From NCBI RefSeq assembly GCF_005239225.2, contig NC_133293.1:2666001-2730000 (forward strand): a stretch of 64,000 nt of DNA, written 5' to 3'. Positions within the stretch are counted from its first letter, which is position 1; every line of letters starts with the position of its first letter. The DNA is from Populus alba (Eukaryota; Streptophyta; Magnoliopsida; Malpighiales; Salicaceae). This document shows, piece after piece, positions 36,201-48,525 of this stretch. The position numbers and the translations under genes are program-made. Under the pieces are notes generated by a model. The model worked only from the letters and a program-made list of their open reading frames with translations. It made no database searches and was not told the origin of the DNA.

Positions 36201-39200
36201 CGCTGCCCCAACCATATGGGACTTTTCATAATGATGTGGGTTCAAATCCTTGAAAGGAAAAAATAAGTCAATCTAGCTAGCCTAGGTTCATTAATTCTAT
36301 TACAAAAGCATCATACAACAGAACCTCCTTTTGAAGGAAAACCACTGGGATACAACTTGGGAGAAAAGGACTAGTTTTCAGATCATATATACCAAGTTAC
36401 AATTCATTAACCCAATCTCAATACCAGCACTAGAGAATGCAATCGGTCTATCAAGAGAGAGGAGGTTTCACCCAAAATTCTTGCAGCACATGGAGAAAGA
36501 GAGGAATGTCTGATTTCTCTCCTAAAAAAAGTAATTACTGGACTGCTTATCCTCTATTGCAAAAGAAATTCCACAACCTTTTACACAGATACAGACATCT
36601 GAAGGTATGAAACTACAATATATTCTTCAAACAAATAATCGATTCCCCTCTGTATTCAAAATGAGCGATAGACATTCTACCAAATGACAATAATTCCAAG
36701 CAAAAGTGAGCGCTGAGCAAAGTAATCTTATTAGTTAATGCAAATAAGGAGTGTCAGGCAAGCACTAAGCCAAAGTTACATCAAAGGTTAACCATTAGAC
36801 CCATACGGAAAAGAATAGATGGAACACAAAATCTTGTGTCAAAGATGATAGGAACAAATCCAATTCAATTTCAGGAAGGACTGACCACTAACCAAGGCAG
36901 GCGCAACACAAAAAGAATATTTTCCACAACAAAGAAACAAGATGCAGTCCACAGAAGTATAAATTCACACCAAGGCTTGTCACAGAACTCAGCAAGTCCA
37001 TTTTTCCTAGTTTGAAGGTAAATCATTAAAGAAGAAAATATTAGGGCTGACTCAAAAGTTAAAATTAAGACACCAACAACAGTCCTGACTCTAGAGAATG
37101 TAACACCATTCATATGCAAACTGAGAGATTTGTATCACTTAAAAACCAAACTTATCTGCTAACTAAGGACTTTTAATGATACCCAAGTTACTTAGAGCTG
37201 AAAGAACAATCACTTGAAATGATTACTCATTAATTTTTTGATATAAAAGATTACATAAAGATATAAGAGCAAAAATGACTTACTTTTTGTATCCAGGCAG
37301 AAGGAAGAAGGCATTCTAGGTGGCCTGTCCAACTGAGATTCTGATGCAACAGTATCATCTGCAACTATATATTCAGAACTTTCTCGTCCCACAACTGGTG
37401 TGGCTTGGTCTAAACAAAGTTAAGAACCAAACCACTAGCCTATATAAAAACAAAATAAAAGTAACATCCTTTGAAACAATGTGAAAATCTCAAAGCACCA
37501 AACATTATTCAAATTTGGAACACTTAATGAGAAAAACCATTGACTCTTTGCATTTCCCCCAGATTAAAAGTAATGGTAGTGTTGTAACAAAGCCATCTGA
37601 ATCAACACCAAATAGGGATTTAAAATAGATTTTAGTGTCTCAAAATAAAATAAAGGATACTAGAATAGGCAGTTATTAACTTTTTCCTCTCCTTCCTTGG
37701 AGGTTTCCTGCGTCCTGTGCCACCATCAGGCTCCAAGGTCATTTCTTCTGCAGAATTTAAGAACCTACAAAGCTCTAAAAAGAAAAAAAGAAAAAAGAAA
37801 CCTAACTCAGTTAAGCACTTGCACTGCCAGACTTAAAGGGTTATACATAACTATTGAAGGTAGGCTATCAATTAACGCATAACACACATGTACAGTATGA
37901 AGAAACAGTTACTCCCAAACGTACATATTCATGCCAACAAGGTTAGACAACCAGTTGGCTAGCACCATCTGTTCCTCCAAGACCTTAAAGTTTGGACCAA
38001 AACACAATTACCTAGTTGACTAAAACTTATTTGGAAGAGATTGCAAATAAAAACCTAGGCGGAGATTGTGATATTTCATCATTTGATTTAAAAAATCATG
38101 TTACACCCTGATTCAAGCACTCATTCAAGTAAAAGCATATAACAAAATCATTGCTATTGGAGTATCGATGAAAGCATCTACAGGGACTCAAAGGAAGTCC
38201 TGACTAGCATTTGTGCGAACCAAGCAATGATGGTTTAAAAAAAAAAAGGATAAACAGTAATAATGCTGATGTCTAGGAGACACTGAACCACTTAATGGTT
38301 CTCTTTAAACACAAGCATTTGTCCACATCATTTCCAAACAAATATTTTGTCAACATCAATGTTCCTTGTGTTTTTCAACCACTTTAAAATGTTTATATTC
38401 ATTGCATGGAGCTCTATTATTTGAACCATATGCCACATTAACACCAATTTTAATAACTGCCTGAAGAGTTAGGAAAGAAAGAAAGGGAAAAGGAAAAAAC
38501 TGAAAAGAGAAAAGCTCAAAACCTGCATGGGCTGCATATTGGCTAGCCTTCACTGGCTTCTTACAAGCATTGCAACATACCTTCACAATGATATTGCAAA
38601 ATTAGAAAAATAATTAAGAAATATCTTAAGCACACCAATGGATCAACAGTATTTTGCATGTGAAAGGAAAATAAATGAGTTAGAATATTGTTTATACAAC
38701 CAATAAAAAGCTCCACTTGTAAAACCTTACCAGGTCCAAAGGGTCAGTCATAGGCATCAAACCAAAAACATGCATATCTGCAAAAGAAAACGATCAAGCA
38801 ACTAAAGAAACTGAATACCAAGGGAAAACAAAAAATTTGACTTAAATTTCAAAGAACATGACAACTAAGACTTGACAATGCAGGCTGGTCATGGACCGTA
38901 CACATCCCTAATTTGTCAGTCCACATAGAAACTTTCCCGCATAAACATAGTGCTAGAAGATTACCTTCTTCATCAAGTAAATTTGGTTCATCTGCCTCGT
39001 GTAATTCTCTGCAAATATATTGAGTAGCTAATTTCTGTTGGCTAACCTCCTCTGCAAAAAAATGGAGCTAACATGAATAGAAGAAACTTCAAGGGAAAAG
39101 AAAGGGCAAATGATATACCACCTAGCATATAAATTAAATCCCATTTTACTTTTCAAAGTTAATTTCTATAGGCAATCTAAGAATGTAAACTAGCGTTAAC

Positions 39201-39356
39201 ACAAAAGTCTACACGGGCTCCAACGTTATCTTCATAGGAGTACATTATGGAATTATCGTCTTATCTATATATACCTGCATTATTTTGCAATAAACTTCCC
39301 GCAGCCAGAAGCCGAGCCATGACTGCCATTCTCCCATTTCCAATTGAGCATACCAT
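33214..39356 (-). CDS. C2HC zinc-finger nuclear protein, SGF11/ATXN7-like finger (12 coding exons)
   Basis: Coding exons: 39356-39275, 39051-38965, 38777-38731, 38580-38523, 37774-37661, 37409-37284, 36020-35909, 35301-35213, 34596-34525, 34425-34217, 33805-33604, 33266-33214. They sum to 1251 nt (416 aa), with all phases matching and GT-AG introns. Residues 75-94 form a C2HC finger, CNACKKPVKASQYAAHAELC (C-x2-C-x11-H-x3-C), assembled across two exons. It resembles the single fingers of SAGA deubiquitinase-module subunits (SGF11, ATXN7/Sgf73), where they help bind nucleosomes; that link is inference. A basic patch follows at 113-123 (RRKPPRKERKK), with a second one at PPPTKRYK. The middle has NTRLRSAVAYLYHATSAEG. 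The acidic N-terminal part (HEADEPNLLDEEDMHVF) precedes the finger. The acceptor at 34597 is the least certain junction. I do not know a named Arabidopsis counterpart. Confidence 0.85.
34426..34524 (-). other. 99-nt stop-free in-frame intron of the zinc-finger gene
   Basis: The predicted intron has donor GTGGCT at 34524 and acceptor AAATCAG ending at 34426. It is 99 nt (33 codons) and has no in-frame stop: the open frame runs straight through both flanking exons. Retention would insert a hydrophobic 33-residue segment (includes LSEPFLILDFGCSLLSRYY). Alternatively the intron call is wrong and this is exon. Confidence 0.5.
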
Positions 39357-39387
39357 TGATCCTCAAATGCAATTTCTGTATCTATAC

Positions 39388-39920
39388 ACTGCAATTAATA
39401 CCATATATTAGCTACCACCATTAAAATCATTAAACGTTTTCAAAGACACTGACTCATCTCTACCTAAATTGCGAAAATCAACTCCAAAATCGCACAATCA
39501 CAAGCTATAAAATAATCTAAAAAAAAAAAAAACTAAATTTAGAGTGCAAAAAACACACATTGCAAGATCAGACAAAATTTCCACTGACATGCAATTCAAC
39601 AAATGCATGATAACTGAAATCATTCTTCCGTAACGCACCGCAAAACCTCTACATGTCTAAAATCCACAACCCTAATTATCGCATTCGTAAATTTATATAG
39701 CGAAACAAAATCATAGTTCTAACTCTAAACGAAAGGAAAAAAAAAAGGGACACTCACCTCGAATCTGTACAAACAATTAACCGATGAGATCACCTTTAAA
39801 AGAAGAGAAATCGGCGATTTTTCTTTAATGTGTGGATCTCGAAAATGCAAGCACGGGTAATCGAGATTAACTAGAGAAGAAGAGAAGATTGGATTTTTTA
39901 GAGTAGAAACCCTAGAGGAA
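39388..39920 (-). promoter_or_regulatory. 5'UTR exon, 5'UTR intron and start region of the zinc-finger gene
   Basis: A donor ATTCGAG|GTGAGTG at 39758/39757 and an acceptor AATTGCAG at 39389 define a 369-nt intron wholly in the 5'UTR. The second exon starts at 39388, 32 nt before the ATG at 39356. Leader introns of this kind often raise expression in plants. Transcription probably starts between about 39850 and 39960, in a CT-rich stretch next to a telo-box. Confidence 0.6.
39907..39914. promoter_or_regulatory. Telo-box (AAACCCTA)
   Basis: AAACCCTA on the plus strand, read as TAGGGTTT on the minus strand, lies about 550 bp upstream of the ATG and near the inferred transcription start. Telo-boxes are common in promoters and 5'UTRs of plant genes for translation and the cell cycle, and are bound by TRB-type factors. 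One copy could be chance. Confidence 0.4.
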
Positions 39921-39959
39921 GAGGGAGAGGGAATTTAAAGTTTTTTTTTTAATTTGAAA

Positions 39960-40890
39960 AAACGCTCTTTATATTTTCTCTTGTTCTTCTTCTCTCTCCT
40001 CTCTGAGAGGAGAGAGAGAAGCTATGAATTTTGCAAAGCTAAAAATGCGGAAAATCTTTTTTTTTTTTTTAAATTAATTTTTTTGGATAGTATTTATTAA
40101 TTTCGATTTATTCATTTTCGTCCTTTTTATGGATAACTACATATAAGTCCCCAACTTATAGTATATCCATGAACAGTCCACAATGTTCAACTCGTTTTCT
40201 CATTCGTCCCTCTCTTAAAGAAAGATGTAATGGTTTACACCGCAAGTATATGCATGATACCGAGCCTAGGCGCTACAAGGAGGACTGGAGGTTGCTTCTT
40301 GAAAGACCACCATATAAGATGAGTTCTAACTGACACGATATATAAATCATAGTTACTGCTTGTTCATTATTAATTCTTTTAATCGATCTCCAATACAGTT
40401 TTTTCCTTGACAAAAGGAGATTTTTTTGTTTCCGTTTAATGAATATATATTCAATCAAGTTGGTATTATTAGTGCTTGGATTCTAAATTATTACATAACT
40501 TGTGATTTGCTTGTACCATGATGGTACATGATATACCAATTTTAAAAAGAAAAAAAATGACCGGATAGCATTGCCGAACTAGACCTCGATATGTTGTTAG
40601 GCCTCAGCCTTATCATTAAAATCGATTAGTTTGGTTGACTGGTCATATGACCCAACTCTCTTGCTCGAAACTCCATATTTATCTTGATTTGTCCAATATT
40701 ATCCTAACACGCACCTTTATGTATTTTTTAAGTTTCTAGAGTCATGCACACAAACTTTTCATGTGAAACAATCTTTTCCATGTATACAATGTTTTTATGC
40801 CACTTTTCTTCATCAATGGCTATTTACTAACATTAACCAATATCTTCATCAATGGTGAGCATGACACTTGTCATGGCGTGCACAGTGTCT
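39960..40890. other. Upstream region of the zinc-finger gene
   Basis: A CT-rich/GA-rich imperfect inverted repeat lies at about 39986-40021 (CTTCTTCTCTCTCCTCTC against GAGAGGAGAGAGAGAAG). The rest, up to the LTR fragment starting near 40900, is AT-rich and shows no gene. Confidence 0.45.
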
Positions 40891-40899
40891 AATAACAAA

Positions 40900-43405
40900 T
40901 CTTCCTCCTAGATTAAAAGGGTTTGGGATTAATAATAAAATTATAATTTTGAAGGAGTCAACACCTAGTATTATGATTATTAGAAAATCTAATATTTTAC
41001 GAGAATCTAGGTAAAGAGATTGGTTGTGCAATAAAAAGATACATCACCCCTAGTGCACCCTACCTATGGTAAGCTATATTGTTGATCAATTGTTTTTCTA
41101 GGTTATATTTCTATTTGTTGGTCTCATTTAAGATACAAGACAAATCTTCTATTTGTTTCTATTTTACCTTCTCAAGTTAAATCATGATCGTTCTAGGGTT
41201 TGAATTTTAGCATCACATTTATTTTCTACTTTGTATCTTCAATACTAAGAATATACTTTATAGTGTAATTTTATTTCCTTAAATAATAAAGCCTACAACT
41301 AATTCATAACGAATATTGCTATTAACTCATTTAATTTAATATTTAGAGTACATATTACGTACTATGAATATTAATTAAACAAATTAATTTTTGTGATATT
41401 TTTAAAATAATCAAATCCTAATAGATGATCACAAATTGGTTATGATATTTCATTTTGTATTTTTAAAACATGATAAAAATGCACTTTTTAAAGAAAATAT
41501 ATGTGAAAAAAAAAAAAGAACTTAGTTATATGCACTTAAACAAGAAAATATTTTTTCTATTTTTGAAATAGAGAATCTTCTGAATTGTTTTTTGAAATTT
41601 CAGAGAAAAACTGGGTATTTTTAATATTTGATCAATATCTTATAATGTAAGTTTACAACCCAATATTAAGTGAATTTTTTTTTAAAAAAAAAAAAACATG
41701 TTTTTTGTATTTTTAAATTAAGGAAATCTTTTTTGAATCTTTTATTTATTTTTTTGAAATTTATGAAAAAAATTGGATATTTTTAATATTGAGGTCAATA
41801 TCTTATAATGAAGGTCCATAACCTGATATTTAGGTAAAATTATTGGAAAAATAAATGAGGGATCCACAATTAACAAAAAATTAGTCCCTGAAAATTTTCA
41901 AAATCTTATGAACTAGTTTAGTGCTTATTTGGATATACATTAAAATAAGAACAGACTAAACCTAAAGGAAAAGGCAGCAAGGCATGTTTGTCAAACAAAC
42001 ATTTAGAATAAAAATTAAAGGCATTAAAAATTTCTTAAGGCAGTGTTTGACAAACACACTTTAAGAATAAAAACATGACGCCTCCTTAGAAAAAATAGGT
42101 TGTGCCAAGCACGCCCAAAGGTCTGGGTTGGGCTTATTGAGTTTGAAGACCAAGTGTAACAACCTGGCTCAACCTGCCAGATCTTGTCCACTTTGAGCCT
42201 TACCATCCTCATAAATTTGTTCTTAGTGACCATGTATGGCCCTAAAAAACATCTAACAATTTAGTAATCAACACTACTAATAAGACCAACAACCAACTCC
42301 TCACCCATCAATATGGGATATTACACCAAGCTCATATGTATATGGTGGGCTCAGACCCATCCCAATATGATTTTGTTGGGTTGGTAGACGTCCCAATAGA
42401 TTTGTTTATAGAACCAACCCAGTCACACGAGCTAGGATGAAGGCATAACCTTATTTTTCTTTGCCATTTGCCCAACCAAGTGATTGTTTCTTTTGGCAAA
42501 GAAAGTTTGCCAATAAAAAAAAAAAAGTAATTATTCATGTATTCCAAGCACTACACTCATAAGAAAGGAAGGATAAAAGAAGTTACCTAGCCTAAGGTTG
42601 GTGACTTTTTGGTGGTGGTGGTCTTGTTATGGTGTGGTGGTTCACAGTGGAGGTTGGTGATGCTGGTCTGGAGATGGAGAAGCTATAATGGAGACTTATG
42701 GTTGAAGTTGTTGGAGGGAAGAAAGACAGTGATAGAGATGACAGTGTATCTGTAAAGAAGAGTGGTTGCTCTGTGTGTGTGTTGGGGTTTCAGTTTCATA
42801 GGAAAATGTAAAGAAAAAAGGTGTTTAGCTTTGATTTTTTCCTCTGGTTTAGTGTAGAGGTAGGGTGGTTCCTTTTTCTCTTTTATTCTCTCACTCTCTT
42901 TCCCCTCTCATTTGCTTTGATTTTTCTTCTTCCTCCCTTCTTTCATGGCTTCCCTAAGGTTGGTATTTATAGGGGGTTTGGGGATTGTCAAGGTCCTAAG
43001 CTAGCAAGATCATCATGGTTAATGATCAAGCCTTCATCTTGCCCATTGATTCTTGCCCTTTAAAGTTGCCTCTCAATACATTGTAGCTGCAAGTTTTAAT
43101 ATGTTACTTCGGTTTTGCTCTTTATTTGTCATGATAGAGCTTCAATGAAGTCAAGATAAATAAAAAATGACATGCAAGCCAAGTTCAACATTAGATGGGT
43201 GCAAATGAGTATTTTTTGTCTTGTTTGGTGTGGGTAAAAGAGAGAAAAAAGGTTTGAAAGGTGGCATTGGAGATAGTCTCAGCTAGTTCTCTTAAGGGAG
43301 ATGATAAACAAAGTTAGACGACGTGTCAACTAACACTTTTTTTTTTTTTTAATCTTTGGTATTGATCAAAATGACATAGTTTTGAACCCAAATACAGTTA
43401 AAACA
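40900..43405 (-). repeat. Diverged Ogre/Tat-type LTR (LTR-B)
   Basis: On the minus strand this shares the order of landmarks with the LTR at 50457-52219. Both have a start close to TGTTTTAACTG...TTTGGGTTC (about 43405), a TATA box (TATAAATACC, 42971-42962) after a CT/GA-rich stretch, a text around 'agattggttgtg...caccccta...caccctacct', and the 'ggagtcaacacctagtatt' block (compare 'ggagtcgccatctaatatt'). It has drifted far, and its end near 40900 is not exact. A TRIM solo LTR is nested in it. Confidence 0.65.
42155..42325. mobile_element. 171-bp TRIM solo LTR with CCAAG target duplication
   Basis: It begins TGTAACAACCTGG and ends GGGATATTACA, so it has TG...CA ends. CCAAG lies at 42150-42154 and again at 42326-42330. 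Its interior matches the LTRs of the TRIM at 21816-22228 ('cctcataaatttgttc' against 'cctcacgattttgttc', and 'aatatgggatatt' against 'aatgtgggatatc'). It sits inside LTR-B and therefore inserted later. Confidence 0.85.
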
Positions 43406-43600
43406 CTATTCATTTAAATAAAATAGTGCTTTTTTGGTACTTAACACTACTAAAAGATTGATGTCTTATTCTAAGTGCAGGAGTGTCGAAGTAATAAATA
43501 ACCTGACAAGACTAGGGTCGAACCACATGGAGGTTAACTATGTAAATTATAAATAACAACAACAACAACAACAACAATAACAATAACAATAACAATAACA

Positions 43601-43667
<67 letters not shown>

Positions 43668-45130
43668 GAAGAAGAAGAAGAAGAAGAAGTTAAAGAGGAC
43701 TTTGAGATGTTTGATTAATGTGAGGATTAAACAATGATAAAAACAAATGTCAAGGTTAGAGGATCCACTAATGGTATTTCAAACAAGTATAGTATAAACT
43801 CTTTTTATTACTCAACTGGAAACCACACACAAATGAGGTTCCAATCGGATGATTTGTCATTAATAGCTCATTATAAATTGTTAACATGATCATATTAATT
43901 ATCTTATTTAAGTAACACCAAACTTTTAAATATTATCAGGAATTCATGATGCTAACTTATGTTAACAACAAATCAAGTTCCTTTCATAGCACAAGTGTAG
44001 GTTATACCATACAGTTGGGCTATGAAAGTGCCAAGCATTTGTTGTACCAAGTGTTATACAACACAAATCTAGATTAGCCATTTAATAAGCAAGGTATTAA
44101 GAATTAATAAGATTAGGATATAAGAATTGAAGTTCATATTGAGTTTATATTATACTTATTCTTACACCATTAGTGTAACCTTTTTACCTTGACATAATAA
44201 ACTTAGTTAAACATAATAAAAAAGAGAAACATAAATAAACAAGATAAGAATATAAATAAGATACAAGTTAACTAAGTAAAGGAAAGGAAATGAAAAGCAT
44301 AAACAAGATATTAATGAAAGCAAAACTTAAGCATTACAAAAATATAAAGAGAGAAATAAAGAGCATGATCTTGATCTGAACAACCAAGATGCCTAAATGC
44401 ATGGAAAATACCTCTTGTTAAAGGCCAACATTTAGAAGTATTGATTTGATGACTAATTGTTGAGTGGGTGGCCAACTCTTGACTTGGTGAAAATCCTTAT
44501 CTTCTTGTCTGAACAAAACGTCATCGCTAACATCAGAATTGGAACCAACTATACTCATGAAAGTTCTAGGAAATTGTCTTATCTTTCCAGGAAAAAAAAT
44601 TGAGGTCATTTGGACTTCTAAAACTTGAGATATGGGCTGAACACTGAATAGTGTCTGGGCTGTAGGACAAATTCGGACTTCTCCGTTGTTGCTATAATTT
44701 GGACTTGAAAACGGCCTTTTTAAATCTTGGACTCCGCATGAAAGTTTTAGGCTTATATCTTATCTTTCTATCCATATAAAGTAGACCTAAATCCAAGATC
44801 TACAGCTCCAGATATAACATAATTACCAAACAGTGTTCCAGTTTGGACTAAACCAGCATCTCTTTTCTAAGTTTGGCCCTCTCTTTGTCCTTTCAATTTC
44901 AGTACTTAAACTCATCAATCAATCATTTCATTTATGTGAGAGGCCTGTATTTAAGATGAATATTTACCATAAATTAAGGTATCTTATAGTATTAGAATTG
45001 TTATTATAAAACATGCTTTAGTTAAGGAGTTATTAATACTTCAAGTACAAAATGATAATATAAAACCTTGATAAAAATACACTTTTAAGTACTAATCAGT
45101 ACTTATATAATAAATTAGGTCATGAATCTC
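43406..45130. other. Repeat-derived non-coding stretch, retrotransposon-like
   Basis: There is no protein-coding signal. Text such as 'gtgcaggagtgtcgaag' and 'actagggtcgaaccacatgg' (43478-43530) is of a kind I associate with leader or LTR regions of unclassified plant LTR elements; this is recall, not a search. The long stretch at 44450-44890 is moderately complex and non-coding. Confidence 0.4.
43554..43689. repeat. Compound AAC/AAT/AAG microsatellite
   Basis: A run of (AAC)n passes through mixed AAC/AAT and GATAAT units into about 18 uninterrupted AAT units (43614-43667). It then ends in about 8 AAG units to 43689. Confidence 0.95.
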
Positions 45131-45139
45131 TCTTTTGAT

Positions 45140-45850
45140 TTAAGTCCTCAATCTTCAAATTTGTTCAATTGGATCCTCAATTGAATTCTGATTTTAAGAA
45201 CTAATTCAATTTTGCCCTTGCATGTTTTTTAAAAGAACCCTCTGATTTTAGCGTGTTTTTTAACTCAGTTTTTGGTTTTGAATATTTTCAATTCCATCCT
45301 CAATTGACCTTCATAGTTTTAGTTTCTTCAATTTCACCTTTATTTTCAATCGAATTTGGTCCTTGAATTCATGCACATTTTGCAAAAAGGTTCTTAGTCT
45401 CGAATTTCTTTAACTTTACCCTTAATTGACCCCAAAACTTTGATTTTCTTGTAATTTTACCCCTGATTTCATCCGACCGAGCTTGTAAAAATGAAATCTG
45501 GTCCTTTAAAATTTCAATCTTCTCAATTAAGCCCGAATTAGTTTTTCAAACTTGATTTTCCCCTAATTATGTCCTTTAAAAATTAATTTGACCTATTAAA
45601 AGTTTAAGTAAGACCTTACACTTAATCAATTCTTTTAATTTAACCTAAATTAATTCTTAATTTAATTAAACCTTTAATTAGGTCTATAATTGAATCAAAA
45701 GCCTATTAAAAACCTAATTAAATCCTCAAACTTGTTTTTTTATGCAAATTCATTCGATAATTATTTAATTTAACTTTAAATATGCATTGTTTTTTAATTT
45801 TGGGTACCATTGGGTTCCCGATTTTGTCCAAAATCTAAGTTTGATTCCTC
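45140..45850 (-). repeat. LTR fragment homologous to the solo LTR at 57306
   Basis: The reverse complement follows the U3 part of the solo LTR (57420-57790) phrase by phrase. Examples are 'aagaattaatttaggt', 'ggtcaaattaattt' and 'gattgaaattttaa', all in the same order. It is therefore a diverged minus-strand relic of the same family. The outer edges are approximate. Confidence 0.7.
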
Positions 45851-48525
45851 TATGCGTTTAAAACCCTTATTAGCTTGTTCTTGCTAAGTTGTTAGTTTTT
45901 TTTGTTTTTTTCTTCTTCTTTTTCATTTTTTTTTGTTTTATTTATGTCTTTATAAGGAAAATGATGATTTTAGAGGAAACCTAAAATTATGTTATGACAA
46001 CAATAACAACCAATTGATGACTTAACTTTTTAAGGAAATGTTACCACTAACATCTCTACCAATGACAAGCATGACACAACAATTGATCACTAAACTTTCT
46101 AGTAAAATATTTTTCTCCTCTATGAGGTCAGCTCAAAGATTGGGTGTATAAATACACCTAGTTACCAGGTAAGAAACTTGAGCCTTTTCTTAGCCACACA
46201 AGCTACGCCATAAGTCTTGGAGGCACAAACTTAAACAGTCTTTTTTTTGCTACACACAGGGCCAAGACTAGAAATTTTAGTTTGGGTGGCAAGATATATC
46301 AATATAAGTAAAGACAAAATCAATTTTCATTTTATCAAGCTCAATAATTATATATAAAAAAATAAAATTCTTAATTTTCTTATATGTAGTATTCTATTAC
46401 ATTCTAATAAACATTAAAAGTTAAGATGTTTAACATAGACATAAAAATAAAGGAAAGAAATAGGAAAAATAACCTAGATTGTCAATCAGCTACAAACTTG
46501 CCTCTAGTTGAGACCTAACCTTCAATTATATATTATCATCAACCTTCATGGAATCATCAAGTTGCCCAGACATGCATATCATAGCTTACAGTAAAAGGTT
46601 CTTTGTGTTATGCTTAATGTTCTTCTCAATGGATCCCTCTCATCTCATCTAATCAAATTGTGAAAAAAATACATTGACATCATTAATGATGTTCATCACC
46701 TATATTCATATGGTGAAGTGCATCTTGGCTTTAAAGTAGCTTGTCCCCATAATCAGTTTTGGTGGAGTGTATTTTTTTTACATTTATTCAAATGCAATTG
46801 TACAACAACATCGGTTGAGAGTCATAGCCATGTTTTAAATGATGATGGTATGGAAATGTCATCCAAGTGTAGCCATATTTCTTCTTGCTTGACAAACTTT
46901 CTTATTCTAGAATCAGCTCTCACATTTCAAAGATCATATTTATTCAAAGTCTAATTATTGAAATGAAATTAGAGAGATGTCAGTTTTTGGAAATATTTTT
47001 TAAAATCAAGCTTGTTTAGTCAAAGACCTAACACATGTCATTCAATACATGCAGTCTTTTGATTGTCTTATATTTTGAAAATAGAGATTAACTTGTTGTA
47101 AGATTAAAATGGTTTTTTCCATGGTTCTTTGTGTCAATTTAAATCTCTAGTCTTGGATATATCTTTTGATGTTCTGTGATTAGGTGACATTTTTGTGAAT
47201 TTCAAAGAAACAAGATACTCAAGTCAAAACTTAAGGCTTTACCAGGAAATATTGTTTCTTTTGTGTATTTATTTTATCAGTATGCATAATAACTAGTAGC
47301 TTAATTTATGAAGCTATGACACTTATGGAAAAGCTTTTTAGGTTTTGAGAGAGTTATCTATCGGTTCAAATTGCTTACTTGATCAAAAAAGAGCTTTTAA
47401 AAGCACGTAATACATGATATGGTTTCATTGCTATGAAAGAAAGGAAAATTCATAGGCTAAAAAAAGGTATTTGAGGGTTTTAAAGACCTAGGATCAACAT
47501 CAACTATCCATCAACTCTTTTTCTGCTGTTGTCTTTGTAGAGGAAATGACATATAACCATGTTAACCTCAAATATTTGAATTCTCCTAACATAGGCCATA
47601 ATGCAAATCCAACCTTTTCCTTTGATGAATAATCAATCTAATCATTTAAAAACATCAAAGGCCTTATCATGGACACCAAAAGACATGTTTGTAGCTTAGT
47701 ATTTTTTTTTTTCTAGTATTAACTTTTGGCATTTACTATGTCTTTCCTCACTTGAAACCTCTTTTGCCCTTCATAGACTTAATAGGCGTTCTCCTTCCTT
47801 TATCATTGACTTGCCTTTAAATGTAGGCAATTTCCATTTTTTTTTCTTTCTCATAGCCTTTCCATTTAATAATCAATCCATGGTTTCTTTCTTTTAGCCC
47901 TCTCTCAATTATTGGTGTCTTTAAAATATCTCTCATTTGCTCCCAGCGTGGGGTGTGATCGTAGTCAGGGTTTTTTTTTGAAAGAAATAGTTCATCAGGC
48001 TCAAAATGGGATTGCAAAGGATATATTTCAAGAATTGTGAAATAAGTGAACAAATATGGCCTTTTTTCATTTCAAGAAAAGTCAGCTAGAACCAATAAAT
48101 TTTGACCTTGTTCTGTGTAATGCTTTGGACTTGTAAGAGTCATGATTTGCGAATCGATAACTACTGAATCCACCATGTGTTATTATTACACATACTGCTA
48201 AAACTTAGCTATATGGTGTGTGGTTTAATTTTGTGCGTGAGCTTAACATTTGTTCGGTCACCTCTTGCCATTTTAATGAACATCAAGCCATTTCTAGAAT
48301 CAAAACACTTTTAATCATTCAGCATTGATTAACCATAATTGCAAGTTAGAGTTTAATCAAAATATTTTAACAAAATAACCTTTAAAAGAAACATCTCTTG
48401 ATTTCAAGACATTAATTAGACATGATGCATCTACGATATATGAAAGCACATCACAGCAAAATATAAATGCTCATTCTCTGTATAATTGCATATTGTCTAC
48501 ACCTATATCAGTATTCTGCAAGCAA
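45851..48525. other. AT-rich stretch with unrecognised content
   Basis: At 46257 the text CAGGGCCAAGACTAG, then 'tttagtttgggtggcaag', resembles one end of a hAT-type element. No transposase is recognisable downstream on either strand. The minus-strand frame at 48053-47817 (78 aa, with NPDYDHTPRWEQMRDILKTP) looks protein-like but I cannot assign it. Confidence 0.35.

Noticed and set aside
43554..43689. Regular short repeats that might suggest a CRISPR-like array
   Set aside because: This is a pure trinucleotide microsatellite without spacers, in a plant nuclear genome.
47817..48053. Minus-strand open frame of 78 aa with NPDYDHTPRWEQMRDILKTP
   Set aside because: Protein-like but not matched to any family I know, without a start context or neighbours; mentioned only within the regional note.
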